Below, in pieces: positions 22,388-35,179 of a DNA stretch of 64,000 nucleotides (the stretch's first letter is position 1; the number at the start of each line of letters is the position of its first letter). This stretch comes from Azadirachta indica (lineage: Eukaryota > Streptophyta > Magnoliopsida > Sapindales > Meliaceae), in NCBI GenBank assembly GCA_022749755.1, contig CM040452.1, forward strand, positions 7,892,350-7,956,349, given 5' to 3'. The position numbers and the translations under genes are program-made. The notes beneath the pieces were generated by a model, which was not told where the DNA came from, made no database searches, and was given only the letters and a program-made list of their open reading frames with translations.

Positions 22388-25161
22388 ATGTTCGTTCCTA
22401 AGCTTTTAAGAGTTGGAGCTTATGTCCTTAAAGAATGCTCAAGAGGTATGTATGCATTTCATCTCTAATTCTGATTTATTTTGATAAGATTAGCATTTCT
22501 CACTCTTTTTCCTAATTTATTGTCTTCTACAAATTGAATACAATGACTCAGTACTAATTCAATTTCATCTCAATTTCTACCTTCTTGACAGTTAGACATA
22601 CATCTCTTTCTCGAACAGGATGTACACGTCAATATTCCACACCCTTGGTTAGTAATATTTGTTTTCATCAACACAAGCCTCCTTTTTGAATTGATACCTA
22701 TACAATTTTTCTTTTGTAATGCATTTGGTGCTCACATGAATGATTAAAAGTGGTTGAGTGGTTTGGATTTCATAATTAATGTTGAAATACTTAGAACTTA
22801 AATTGAGGAAATTATTTAGTATTTTCTTCTACCCTTGCCCTACTCAGCAACAATTCTATAGTAGTGGAATTTTGCAACAAATGAAATTCTAGAATTGGCT
22901 TGTCTACTCTAGTCTAATCTTGTCATAGCAAAGCAAATAGTCTAACCATAAAAAACAATCAAATGTGTTTTATAGTTATCTTCAACATGAACCAATTCTA
23001 TATTTCTCCTTTGGATGAACTTTTGAAGAATTGTTGAAGTAACATGTTCCAATATGCTTAGAATAATTAATGGTCCTGTTCTACGAACCTCAAAAGAAAT
23101 TTGTAATATGATTATCGAATTGAAGCTACTCTTGATTTTTATGCTAAAGAGTACAGCCTACAAAGTGTTACCCCTATCCCCAAATCTGGTTATGGTTTCA
23201 AATGGTGATTTATGAGTTATTGGCACAAATTGCAATGAATATACATCATAATTTTGAGGATATCATTTTCTTCTCTGGTTAAATGACAAGCCTAAGGATG
23301 GGTTCAAAATTTTGTGTAGGACATGAAGTTCTTTCTCTTCGTATCTTTTCTTGCTTTCTCTTTCTCGGGAAAAAGTTGTGTAGGATACAGAAATTCTCAA
23401 CGAGTCTTAATCTGACTTGCAATCTTACTTTTAAAATTTATTTGATTTTTTCTTTCTTCTTTGTGGACAGTGTGAATTACGGCCAGAAAGTAGGATGCTT
23501 CAAGGTTCCATATTTCAAAAGTATCTTCAATTTTTTAACACAGCTGCAGACAATGTGACTGATGACGGCAGTGAACAGAAAGACATGTAAGCCAATTGAT
23601 TGGAATACCTAAAAGAGGGAGTTAATTAAGATAGTTCCAAGGACATATTTTTTGTGATTAAGTAGTTTTTTTAGTTTCTTTTTGTTGTCTTGGATAAAAG
23701 TTTGCTGCTTCAATATCTGTCAACTGTGTGTGTATGATCTATATTTGCAACCCAGTCTCTGGTATGTAATACATGCATTAGAATGAAGAATAGATTTGTT
23801 CTTTGTCAGAACTCAACACTAAATTGACATGTTTGGCATGTGTACATAGTTTGGAGATGCCAATATTCATTAATTGAATTTTTGACATGCATTACACTAG
23901 TACTTGGTGGTCTAGTCATGCTAGTTGTTAGAATGTTGTGTGTTTGTAGTTAATTAAAGATAAAATAATGATGGGAAATAGTAGTAATAAGAAAACTTTT
24001 GTCTAAGCATTTATATTTGTTTTTGTTTATAGTATTTATCAACATCTCAACATATCCTGATCATTTTTACTTTCTAGTACAAAAAATGAACATTCTGCTT
24101 TATGGTAGACTAGTAATCCCTTTTTTCTCTTATAGGGATAGATTGCCAATCATCTTCTTGAGCGGCTTTATTTTACCAGTTGTTTGAATCTGGCTTTGAA
24201 ATAATATGGCTGTTTCTTCTTACTTAGAAGTTTATTATGCAGGATAAATGTGACATTTGTTGATAAAGATGGAGAGGAACATAATATTAAGGTCCCGATT
24301 GGAATGTCTATGTTAGAAGCGGCCCATGAAAATGATATAGAACTTGAAGGTCAGGATTCTTATGCTTCTACTGTCTGGTATTTTGAACGCGTTTCTTTGT
24401 TTTTCTTAATCAGTGATTTCTGAATTAATTCTTTTATTGAAGACCTTGTTTTCTGTTATTTCTGTTTCAGTTTGTTTTTATAAAGTTCATGCCATCAAGT
24501 ATAGCAGAACAGATTAATCTCTCTCATATCTAATTGATTGATTTATTTATTTATTTTTGAACAGTGAGGGTAACCTTCTTTTTCTCCTTGTTTTCAGATC
24601 TTTGGCAATGACAAAACTTAGATGGTTCAAAAGCACTTGGATGAATCAATTTTGATGCCATTAATTTTGCAGTTTTACATCATGGTTGAAAAAACTCAAT
24701 GATCTGCTTTTGTTTTGTCTCAGGAGCATGCGAAGGCTCACTTGCCTGCTCAACATGTCATGTGATTGTGATGGTATAGTACTAGCCATATATGCATAAG
24801 ACCAAATGTCTTTGTATGTTTTCTATTGCAATTTCAAGAATATGTTGTTATGAGTGGCTAATTGTTTAATCATATGGGTAGGACATGAACTACTACAATA
24901 AATTAGAAGACCCAACTGACGAAGAAAATGACATGCTGGATTTGGCCTTTGGGCTTACAGACTCGTGAGTTCTTTCAGTATGACCTGCAACAGGAAGTTT
25001 ATTGATTTTCAACTTAGATTAAATTTCATGGTTTGATTTTTTTCAGATCTCGTCTGGGATGTCAAATAGTAGCAAGGCCTGAGCTTGATGGAATTCGCTT
25101 GGCAATTCCAGCTGCCACACGAAATTTTGCTGTAGATGGTTATGTACCAAAGCCACACTAG
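22388..25161 (+). CDS. MFDX: Mitochondrial adrenodoxin-like [2Fe-2S] ferredoxin, seven coding exons
   Basis: This matrix electron carrier passes electrons from NADPH-ferredoxin reductase to Fe-S cluster assembly (cysteine desulfurase/ISU) and to biotin synthesis. Coding exons are 22388-22445, 22592-22647, 23471-23586, 24243-24349, 24724-24773, 24882-24964 and 25047-25161. All junctions are GT-AG and total 585 nt, giving 194 residues plus stop, which fits the family's roughly 195-200 residues. Residues 1 to about 70 are an Arg/Ser-rich presequence and linker. The domain starts at INVTFVDKDGEEHNIKVP. Cluster ligands are Cys115, Cys121, Cys124 (CEGSLACSTC) and Cys162 (RLGCQIVARPEL). The C-terminus ends GYVPKPH. 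An acceptor two bases before the ATG implies a 5'-UTR intron. No defect is seen; this is the clearest working gene in the window. Confidence 0.96.
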
Positions 25162-28100
25162 ATGTGATATAACTCCACTAGCAAGTGTTCGGTGAGTATA
25201 GAGGTGCGGTCATCTTGTTTTGTAGCTTTGTACTTCTGTACAGATACCGACTTATGAGATAACTTTTACCCCAGTCATTGTTTTGTCTGTAGTAGTTACT
25301 GAAATAAGCCAGCTATATGCAGTATTAACATCATAGAAAATGATTCCGGAGAAAGGTCAAGCACTAAAATTCTTTGTTATATGCTGAATACAACGTTGTA
25401 CCACTTGCATTTTGCCTTTATTTTTCCTCTTAAATTTAAATGTATTGACAAATGATACATGATCTCACTTGTCAGAGCCTGTATGAGTTTATATTCTGAT
25501 TCTTCAATAATTTGATTTTGGTGATGGGTTGCTGTAGATTTATCTGATCTGTTAGTTAATTCCTTGTTTGGTTGATTGGAGGATGTCTTAATCGTTATGA
25601 ATTATGATGGCTCGATTTATAAACTGCCATTGTGACTTCATTTGCAGTAGAGTAATGAACTGTAATATCCATCTTTTAGGATGAGAATTATTAGAAAGGG
25701 ATAATACATGTGTGTGACTGTGGAGTGCTAGCATGTCTATGTTTTCATTATGTTAAATTCATAGGTCGCTCATCTTCGTCCAATTATATCAATTTATTAT
25801 AGGAGGAAGTCACATCATTATTTGGAAGCTTTCTTAATACTAAGTCCGAATTATATGGTAAGAGTAACACACTCTCCTTAAAAATTGATCTGTTCTAAGT
25901 ATGTACTGCTGAATTATTCTTATTATTATTACCATTCAAATTGCAAACCCAACACCAAATTCAGATCACAAAGACTATGTAAACGTATAAATGCGTGAAG
26001 GTGAAAATGTGGGTAGATAATGATATAAAAAATCAGGCCAAAATACGAAAAATGATATTTTTAGGAACAAAATAGGAATTCGATATTTACGGAGGAGAGA
26101 GCTTTATTTAAATCGTCCCAGAGAATCTTAATACACGTGTCACTCTTTTGATCTGTCGGATTGTTAACGCTGGTGTCACCTCGTAATCCATCGTGTGCAT
26201 TTGCCTTTAACGGTCAACTAACAGTCAGCAAGATTAAAACACTATAACATTAACGTGGGAGGTTTGTGTAAATTTTCGTAAATCTTTCGTCTTTGTGTGA
26301 TTTTTACAAACATCAGGGGAGATATGTGAAAAATATCCCTATAACCAACCTATTACGACATTTTCGTTACTTTTCTGGTTGCGTTGAGGGATCAAATTAT
26401 CTTTTCAATTAAAATGACCGAACGTTGTACTCTTTGAATATTTAGTTACATTTTATGAAGTTGATGATGTATATACTAAACACATAAGTCTATAATTAAA
26501 AAAAACGTTGTATTAGTAATAATGAATTATGAATTTAGTATTAATAAAAATAAAATTTATTGTGAACATGTTTGTTCGTGTTTGATATATTATTTATTTT
26601 TTAAAATTAATTTTAAAAAAAACAAGAAATTTACACGAAATATTAATAAATAATTATAAGAAATTAAATGATATATTTATTAATTAGTAAAACTTAATTT
26701 TTCTAAAAGACAAAAAACTGAAAGAAAAAGAGGCAAAGGAGAGATCAATTGCAATCTGGATCAAATCAAAATAAACAAAGAAATGCATAACTAACAGAAT
26801 TATAACTGGATCAATATATTATATGTGTGTATGTATTAATTCGAGTACTAAAATTGTTAGGAGTTTAATTAATTCAGTTTTAGCATATAATAAGAACAAC
26901 AAATGTCTCATTTTTGGCTTCCTTGGCTCCCATTCAATTCAAACAAATATTAATGGAAATATATTATCATCAAGTTACCTTTTCCAGGTAGCTACATTAA
27001 TGAAATCACATGAAGCCTAATCAATTTTCAAACAAGAGAGATGAATCACATAGCCAAAAACTACAAGGATAAGTTGAACAACTTCAATTCCAATTTCCAA
27101 ATTACATCTATACTACTACTGTTGGGTCAGTCTTCCAGTTAAGCAAAACTTTTATTTTATTAAAATATTAACAGAATATATAGAAGTTGGCTAATGCCAA
27201 TTCTGGAATATGCGTAAATTAATTGTCATCCTTTATTGCTAATCTAAACAATTTGATATTTCATTTCATTTCTTCCTAAACAAAAATGACAATCAAACAA
27301 GATGCTTGTATATATGCTCAAGCATCTTATTTTGGAGATTCATTTCTTCATGGTTTTGCTTTCTTAATGTACAGCAGCACAAGGAAAGATTGTACAATGA
27401 AAGACCGTGGGGAGATTAAATAAAATACTATTGTTGAACAAGTTAACGCTTAAATAGATAACCTTCAATTTGTTCAATTTTGGTATCCTTTTTGAACTTG
27501 GAACGAATCAAACAATTAATATTAAGAAGATATAATTTTTATTCATGTATATCATCAATCTAGAAGACCTCAAGATTTCTGAAAACATAATAATTCTAAA
27601 ATCTGCAAATTAATTCTTAAATTTGGAGATTAATAAGAATGATCTTCTAATTAATTTTGTTGAATTAATTTAAAATTTACTTTTTTTTAAAAATAATATA
27701 CAAAACTTGATTGAACATAAAATATCAAAGTAACTACATGAGAAAAAAGTAAGGTACCTTCGTTTAACACAACCAATTACTATATAGTTCCCATTTAAAT
27801 CAAGTAACTCTAACTCTTCCAAAGGAGTGAATAAGGATGTATTCAAATAGCACGACTCACTCTACCGATTATTTATTTAGAAAAGATTTACTTTTATCAT
27901 GATGCCAATGGTGTTGTTGCACTCATCCCTTTCCTAGTCACAACAATTTGAATTCTCATTTTCTTTATCTCAATTCGTAAACTTTGTAGGATTATTGAAG
28001 AAAGGTTTAAGTTGTAAGTACTAAAAGAGATAAATTTAAAAATATTTTACAGCTGTTGTTTCCCAACGAACCTGTATTGTTAAAAGGAATTATGAAACAG

Positions 28101-28440
28101 AAGAAGAATGATGCTTTACTCTCAATACACATAAAAGCTGCCATCATATTTCTTTCAAACTTTTGCTTTCTACCAATATTTATTAACGCTTCTAGGATAT
28201 TCTAAATCAGCTCAAAGAGTTTTCATTAAGCCATTAAAGTAGCTGTGGGAAAAAAGAGGTCCCTGAAATGCAACCTAGGTGACCTAAAATGGGGGTTAAT
28301 TATATTTTTAAAAATTTTATAAATAAATACGTATGACCCACTTTCAATTTCTAAGTAATTTAAAATTGTAAAACATAAAACAATAAATTAAACACACAAT
28401 ATGAATATAACACAATTGATAGTACGATTGCATGTGTGAA
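25162..28440. other. Intergenic; 3' flank of ferredoxin gene, no further gene recognised
   Basis: The first few hundred bases are presumably 3' UTR. A palindromic G-box ACACGTGT core lies at 26134-26139, and 26000-26350 reads like the end of a Mutator-type element (AAATATCCCT-like terminus), though I cannot define it. A stretch at 26930-27120 is similar to 52700-52790 and 53230-53290. Nothing coding is supported. Confidence 0.5.
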
Positions 28441-28449
28441 ACAATAATA

Positions 28450-28880
28450 AGTGCTTGTTTAGTTTGATTTTTTTGTTAGTTAAAAAAATTTTTTTAATGA
28501 TAAAAAATTTTTTTTAAATTTTTTAATATCATTTAATTGGCACGGAAAAAAAGTTTTTTAAAATTAAAAAAATTATTTTTTTATTAAAAGAAATCTAAAA
28601 TTTGAATTTTTGACAATAAAACTTCTTCAATTTTTTTTAAAAAGTGAATTTTATCTAAAACAATCTTATTTTATTTTAAAAAAAATTTTATATTATTTTT
28701 TTAAAATAACACATTAAAATTTTTTTATTAAAATAATTATTTAAAATTTCTAAAAAATTATTTATAACAATCAAATAACTAATAAATTTTTATTAAAAAC
28801 TCTATTAATAAAAATTTTATGACTAAAAAGTTCATCTAAAAAAAATTATATTTGAAAAATTTTATCAAACGGACACTAAA
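28450..28880. mobile_element. Possible MITE, very A/T-rich with inverted ends
   Basis: The left end AGTGCTTGTTTAGTTTGAT and the reverse complement of the right end (AGTGTCCGTTTGAT) are similar. The interior is dominated by runs of A and T that can fold on themselves. No clear target duplication is seen and no protein is encoded. The class is undetermined. Confidence 0.4.
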
Positions 28881-29067
28881 GATAATGTTACTGCATAACC
28901 TCTTTGCGCCTAATATTACTGTGCCCCCTCTTTTTTTTGCATTTCTTTCAATTGTCGGTCCCACAACTTAATGTGTTGGACCTCCACAAAAAAGACAACT
29001 ATGAACATTGTCAAGAGTCTCTTTCTTGTCTTGAAGAGAAGAAGCAAAGAACTTGACTTATTCATAC

Positions 29068-29245
29068 TGTTAATGATACAGCAAATCAAGGCTAATTTTA
29101 CCTTAATTTGCTATATCAATTTTCTTAATTATTGAATTTTTTTTTCTTTCTTTTCTTTTAATTTGATTCCATATTTATTGTAATTAATTGTATTATTTAC
29201 CTTTTTTATTACTCTGTAAAGCCTATATAAAGGCTACCTTTGTGC
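29068..29245 (+). repeat. 5' LTR of the copia element (U5 end diverged)
   Basis: It is homologous to the 3' LTR from TGTTAATGATACAG through the TATAAAGGCTAC box. Similarity stops near 29245 in GTGCATCTCACGCG, so the last 40 or so bases of the LTR and the primer site are replaced or highly diverged. CCTATATAAAGGC inside is the likely promoter TATA of the element. Confidence 0.8.
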
Positions 29246-29711
29246 ATCTCACGCGTCGCCAAGTTTATCGTCTGTTTACTACACTGCCCAACCCTACAAC
29301 ATCAGAACTTACCCGTTGTTCTATTGGTGCTCTCCGTTCCCGTTCACGTGTTGTCGTTTGCCACCATAAAAAAGTCAATTTTTTCTACTACTGTTCTCGT
29401 TGATCTTGCTCATCGCCAGTAACTGCAGTGTCACAACCACCATTATTCGACTCAGAATCAATCGTACATCACCTTTGTGGCCTTCGTTCCTGATTTTTGG
29501 CCAAATTTTGTCTCGGTCAAAGTACGGTCAACATAGCTCTTCTCATTTTCGATCTGGCCATTTTCCAACAAGTGGGTCATCACCCCAGGTCCCATTTGCT
29601 TCACTAGCCTTAATGCTTTTGGGGTAAACATTGTTGGTTTTTGGCCACTAGTTAGTTGGACAAAGTTCACGTTCGATTTTTGGCCACTAGTTAGTCTTAA
29701 ACTACTGTCTT

Positions 29712-30560
29712 GTGTTCAATTTTGTCATAGATAAGTTAGATATTTCTCACCCCATTCACATTCAACTGGATAGGCATAATTATGTGTTGCGGGCTCAAGC
29801 AATGTCTAGCTTTCTCAAGGGACGAAGGCTATGGCGCTATGTCACTGGCCATGTTATTGAACCTGCTAAAATAGAAACTGAGACCGATGAAAAGTTTGCT
29901 GATCGATTGGAAGAATGGGATAGAAAAAATCATCAGATCATTACTTGATTTCGAAATACTTCTATTTCATCTATCCATCTATAGTTTGGAAGATTTGAAA
30001 TAGTTAAAGCGTTGTGGGTTTTCCTTGCCCATTGCTACACTGCCATTGATTTATCACATCAATATCAGATTCTTTGCAAACTTTATTAGATGCATCAAGA
30101 ATCCAACCAAACTGTCGATGACTTTCATTCTCAAATGCAGTTTTTATGAGATCAGTTATCACTTTCAGAACCTAAATGGACAAACTCCAAAGATGCAAAG
30201 AAATTTATAATTTATAGGGACTAACAACGGTTGATGATGTTTTTTATGGCCTTATGAGATACTTTTGAACCTATTAGAGCCTCACTTCTTCATCAAAAAC
30301 TATTACTTGCTCTTGATGAGGCAATTGATATGCTTGTTTTAAAAGAAATTCATTTTGCACTACTCCATCCAACTCGAATTGATACTGCTCTGGCCACTCC
30401 ATTAGCCTCTCAAGATACTCGTACCTGTAAGTATTGTCGTGAGGATGGACACTTGGTTTTTAACTGTCTTACTAGGGGATGCAAGATTTTTCGAAAAGTT
30501 GGTCCCAAGCATTTTGAAAATGATTGTCCAAGAAAAGGGAAACCGAAGCATACTTCTTAA
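29712..30560 (+). pseudogene. copia gag, degenerate
   Basis: It begins with a gag-type segment (IQLDRHNYVLRAQAMSSFLK, then LWRYVTGHVIEP). Interrupted frames follow, and a zinc knuckle C-x2-C-x4-H-x4-C (CKYCREDGHLVFNC) lies at about 30428-30470. A second, imperfect knuckle (C-x12-FENDCPRKG) follows. Several stops separate the segments. Confidence 0.85.
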
Positions 30561-31109
30561 CTATTTGTGCTGTTGCTAACAACTGCCTTACCTCCATATC
30601 TTTTACCGTACATGATCTAGCCTTACTACTTCATTAACATTTACAAAAATCTGATAATCCTTCCATTATTGCTTTATCAGTTCCCTCAAGTACGTCTTCG
30701 TGGTATTTTGATTTTACCTGTTGTAATCATATGACTATAGATTCTATTCTATTTTCTTCTAAATCCATCCACCCACTTTACCTGTTATTTAGACTGCCAA
30801 TGGATCTACCATGCATGTTAGTCATCTAGGTCATATGTCTTCATCCCACCTCTCATTACTTGATACTTTTCTTATTTCTAAACATTCCCTCAATTTTTTG
30901 TCTATTGGCCTATTGTGTGATCTTGGTCTTTATGTTCTTTTCACTGCTTCTGATTGTTATATGCAGGATCCAAAGATAGGTCAGATACTTGGGATAGGCT
31001 ATAAAATTGAATGTTTGTTTAAGCTCATTAGTCTCTATCTTCCATCAAGTTATCCCTTCAGTTCTCGGTTTGCTGCATTTACAACTTTAGTTCTTTCTTT
31101 AACTCTTTA

Positions 31110-33690
31110 GCATTCTCGTCTGAGTTATATGTCACCTAATCGTATTTGTTCATTAGTTTCTACTAGTATTTTAGGAACTGTATCACAAGATCATATTGAT
31201 TGTGTACCATGTTGTCTAGTAAAGCAAACTATTCTTCATTTTTATCATAATGACTCTATTTCTCATGATCCATTTGATCTAGTTCATTATGATATCTGAG
31301 GCCCCTCACCTACTACTATGATGGGAGGCTCTAAGCAGTTTTTTATTTTCGTAGATGATTATTCTCGTTATACTTAGATTTATCTTATGAAGTACAGATT
31401 TGAGTTAGTTAAAATCTATCATGATTTTGGTAAAATGATTAAAACCCAATTTTTTCGTTCTATTAAAGTTTTTTGCACTAATAATGCTATGGAATACAAG
31501 AACTCCGAGTTTTTACAATTTCTTCAAAACAACGAAACTCTTTGTCATCAATCTTGTTCTACCACTTCTCAACAAAATGGTAGAACAAAACGTAAACACA
31601 GATATATTCTTGAAACAGTTCGTGCTCTCCTTATCTCTGTCTCTTGTCTAAAATGTTTTTGGGGGGAAAGCCATGTTTACAGTTGTCTATACTATAAATT
31701 GGATATCTTCCCTTCTTATTGTTAATCAATTTCCTTCTGAACGGTTATATGAGACTTTACCTAATTATAGTCTTCTCAAAGTTTTTGGTTATGCTTATTT
31801 TGTTCTTTTTCAACCTCATGACTACACAAAATTAGAAGCTAAAGCTCGTCTCTGTTGTTCTCTAAGGTATGGAATTGAATATAAAGGTTATATATGTTAG
31901 GATTCTGTGTCTAATAGGCTTCGTATATCTTGTCATCTGATTTTTTGGGAACAGAAAATGTTTTCTTTTCTCTCCAACTTTCGTTCTGAGTCATACATTA
32001 CTCCTTTTTTTACTAATAATTCTCTAGATTTGTTTCTTGATATAGATTCCTTACATGAGTCCCCTATAGATATATCCAATACACAGTCATTTACTGCTAA
32101 GCTGACGACTTTGTCTTCTTGATCTACACTTGACAGTATTATCATTTTTTCTCTATCTACTAATATTCCTCCCTCACCTCGTCCCTCTAATCGGGTAAGA
32201 GAACTTTCGATCAGACTTTGAGATTATCATTGTTTTTCTAATAATCTTTCATTATATAAGCTTCAATTTTATTTCGAGGATAATTCTAACCCTACTTGGC
32301 AACAAGCAATGACAGAAGAATTACAGACTCTTGAAAAATCACATATATAGGATTTGGTTAATCTTTTACCCAATAAGTTAACAATTGATTGCAAGTGAGT
32401 TTACAAGATCAAAACTAAGGCTAATGGCTCAATTGATGTTACAAAGCTAGACTTATTGCTAAAGAATTTAATCAGGAATATAGTATTAACTATAAAGAAA
32501 CTTTTGCACATGTTGTTTGCATGACCTCTGTACGAAGCCTTCTAGCAATAGCTACTGTATGCTGATGGATAATGTTCTAGATGGAGGTCAAAAATTCTTT
32601 TCTCAATGATGATCTTGCAAAAAAAGTCTATATGAAGCCTTTTCCAGGCTATTCACATCCACCCCACAAAGTTTGCACACTTTGGTGTGCCTTATATAGT
32701 GTCAAACAGGTTCCCATGGCTTGGTTTGTCTAATTCAGTAGCACTATTCAGCAACTTGGTTTCTATTCCAGCTTTTACGACATAGCTCTCTTTATTTGAC
32801 ACACAGATCGTGGTTACATTCTTCTATTACTTTATGTGGATGATATAATTATTATTGGAGATGATGCTGATGGCATAGTTGCTCTTAAGACTTCCCTTCA
32901 ACATCACTTTGAGATGAAGGATCTTGGTCATTTAAATTATTTTCTTCGATTAGAGGTGCTCTCTGATTCTGATGGTTATTATCTTACTCAAGCTAATTAT
33001 GCATCCTATCTTTTTACTCGAGTTGGTTTTACAAATAGTAAAGTCACATCTACTCCTTTTTAACCAAATGCCAAGCTCACACCATTAGATGGGGTTTTAC
33101 TTGATGATGCCACCTTTTACGGGCAATTGTTTAGCAACTTGGTTTATCTCACAGTTACTTGTCCTAAAATCTATCATGCTGTTCATGTTGTGAGCCAATA
33201 CATATCTACTCCTTGCTCTACTCACATGCAGCTGTTCTTCACATTCTCAAATATATCAAAGGCATCTTTTTTCATGGGCTTCATTTCTTTGCTCATTTGT
33301 CTTTAAAGTTATATGCCTTTTTTGATGCAAATTGGGTTGGTGATACGATTGATGTACACTCTACCATAGAACTTTGTCTTTTTCTAGGGGATTTTCTCAT
33401 CTTTTGGCGATGTAAGAAACAGACTGTTGTTGACAGGTCTAGTATAGAAGTTGAATACCGTGCTCACGCAGATACTGCCCAACAGATTACTTAGCTTCAT
33501 TGGTTACTTAGCGATATGGGTGTTCATCAATCCGATCTTACTCCATTGGCTTATGATAATCGTAGCGCTATTCAGATTACTCATAATGATATTTTCCTTG
33601 AATGCACTAAACACATTAAAATTGATTGTAGTTTCATTCGGCAACATATCATTCGAGGCACTATTACTCTTTACTTAGTCTCTTCTTTCA
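31110..33690 (+). pseudogene. copia pol: integrase, reverse transcriptase, RNase H, degenerate
   Basis: Integrase spans 31110-31720. The first Asp survives in HYDI followed by a stop where Trp-Gly-Pro is expected. The second Asp is Asn (CTNNAMEY) and the catalytic Glu is Lys (NGRTKRKHRYILE), so the DDE triad is lost. Reverse transcriptase spans about 32280-33060, with the active-site box intact as LLYVDDIIIIGDD at 32820-32860. RNase H spans about 33110-33690, with FFDANWVGD and SSIEVEYRA in place of the usual DADWAG and SSTEAEYRA. Frames change repeatedly and stops are frequent. Confidence 0.9.
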
Positions 33691-33798
33691 ATTAATCAGC
33701 AGATATGTTCACAAAATGCCATCCTCCTAATCATTTTCGTGATCTAGTTGCCGAAATCAAGTTAATTTCTATTAAGTCATCTTGAGTTTGAGAGGAAT

Positions 33799-34018
33799 TG
33801 TTAATGATACAGTAAATCAAGATTGATTTTATCTTGACTTATTATATCAATTTTCTTAATTATTGATTTTTCTTTCTTTTCTTTTCTTTTGATTTGTTTC
33901 CATATTTATTGTAATGAATTGTATAATATTTTTTACCTTTCTTATTACTTTGTAAAGCCTATATAAAGGCTACTTTTGTATATTTCAATTTAAGAAATAC
34001 AAAACATATTTCTTCACA
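33799..34018 (+). repeat. 3' LTR of the copia element
   Basis: 220 bp, TGTTAATGATACAG...TTTCTTCACA, followed directly by the target duplication CATAC. It contains the same CCTATATAAAGGC box as the 5' LTR. The LTR pair differs at many sites, suggesting an old insertion. Confidence 0.9.
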
Positions 34019-34484
34019 CATACTACTTTTAAAACTCAGTTCCTGTTAGTTATAGTGTTCCCTTGTCAAAGAACATTTTTTTTCTTTTTTTTTTTCTTTT
34101 TACAAATATTCTCTCAAAGGGGTAAGATTATTGAGGAAGAGAAGCCAAAACAGTACAAAGAGAGGCTATAAGGCTAATTCAAAAATGGAAAATTAGGAAC
34201 CCTTACAAGTTGGATATAATGTAGAGGTATATCCTGTCAAAGAACATCTTATTTGTTTATAATTATTACACTTTCTCAAATCATGCAGACATTAGTGGAA
34301 AACATTTTAAGCTTAACCACTATATTGAGAAATAAATATTAAACATTTTCATTCAGTGATTTGCACATTGTAGGCAACATATGCATAACTGGTGCAATAT
34401 CAAAATAATTAAGTTCAGTTTGAAAGCATTTATATATTCTCGTGTATATGTCCAGTGTTCACACTTGAGGTAAATGTAGCATGC

Positions 34485-35125
34485 TTATTTATTCATTATA
34501 TTAATGTTACTAGTTATAAAAGTTAGAGAAATTCTACCAGGAGAGGAGAGAACAGAACTGACGATTTCATAAGCATTCATGTAGATAAAATTAGCACCGG
34601 ATAGACTTTGATTGAACTCATCAACAAGTGTTTTGAGCCTGTCATTAAAAATCTGAACGGCTTTGTTGATGTTATCTGAATATGGAGCCGATATATTTGT
34701 TTTGTTATTGAGTGATATCCCAAATGGGGTGCAAACTATTGGACTCACTCCAATAAGGACTGTCTTCCTTGCTCCCAGATTGTACAATTCCTGTCAAATT
34801 TCGGTTGGCACAAGAACTATCAGTAAGTCACAACAATTATCTTTCATTTCTAATTAAAAGACTAGTTAATTACTAACCTTTATTTGTTGAGAATATTGTT
34901 GAATAAGAACGTCAACGTATTGCTCTGGGTGTACTGGGTGCTGGTTGTGTAGAGCAATGGTGTGAAATAATTTAAGAGATAATCATTAGTACCAAAGGCA
35001 ACTAAATACAAGCGCTTTTTCAGATAAGCTGTAGCAGAGGTGTCATTTCCCAAAGTTGGTTAATAATACTTGCAACAGTAGTATTGTGATTTGAAATCTG
35101 TCTATTGAAGCTTATTCGCTGCCCT
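34485..35125 (-). pseudogene. GDSL esterase/lipase, internal exons, pseudogene
   Basis: The exon at 34485-34790 reads ELYNLGARKTVLIGVSP, then FNDRLKTLVDEFNQSLSGA and FIYMNAYEI, the later part of a plant GDSL lipase (secreted SGNH hydrolases acting on acyl esters). An upstream exon at 34878 to about 35125 begins RISFNRQISNHNTTVASII and breaks into stops and shifts across the region that should read GTNDYLNNYF. Splice-like borders are kept at 34791-34792 (acceptor) and 34877-34878 (donor). The catalytic Ser block I and the C-terminal Asp-x-x-His block are absent. It reads into unrelated sequence after NAYEIVSSV. The missing first exon resembles the pseudo-exon at 57.2-57.5 kb. Confidence 0.85.
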
Positions 35126-35179
35126 TACAAAAAATAAAAATAAAATGTAAAAATTTGCATGCAGGCAGTTAGTTGGAAG

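Larger units (their letters stand above)
29068..34018 (+). mobile_element. Full-length but inactive Ty1/copia retrotransposon
   Basis: The element is bounded by LTRs beginning TGTTAATGATACAG and ends ...TTCACA. The 5-bp target duplication CATAC lies on both sides (29063-29067 and 34019-34023), as expected for copia. Interior order is gag, zinc knuckle, integrase, reverse transcriptase, RNase H, which confirms copia rather than gypsy. Many stops and frameshifts break every domain. A purine-rich tract (GAGTTTGAGAGGAA) precedes the 3' LTR. No tRNA-Met primer site is found after the 5' LTR, so that stretch has been altered. Confidence 0.95.
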
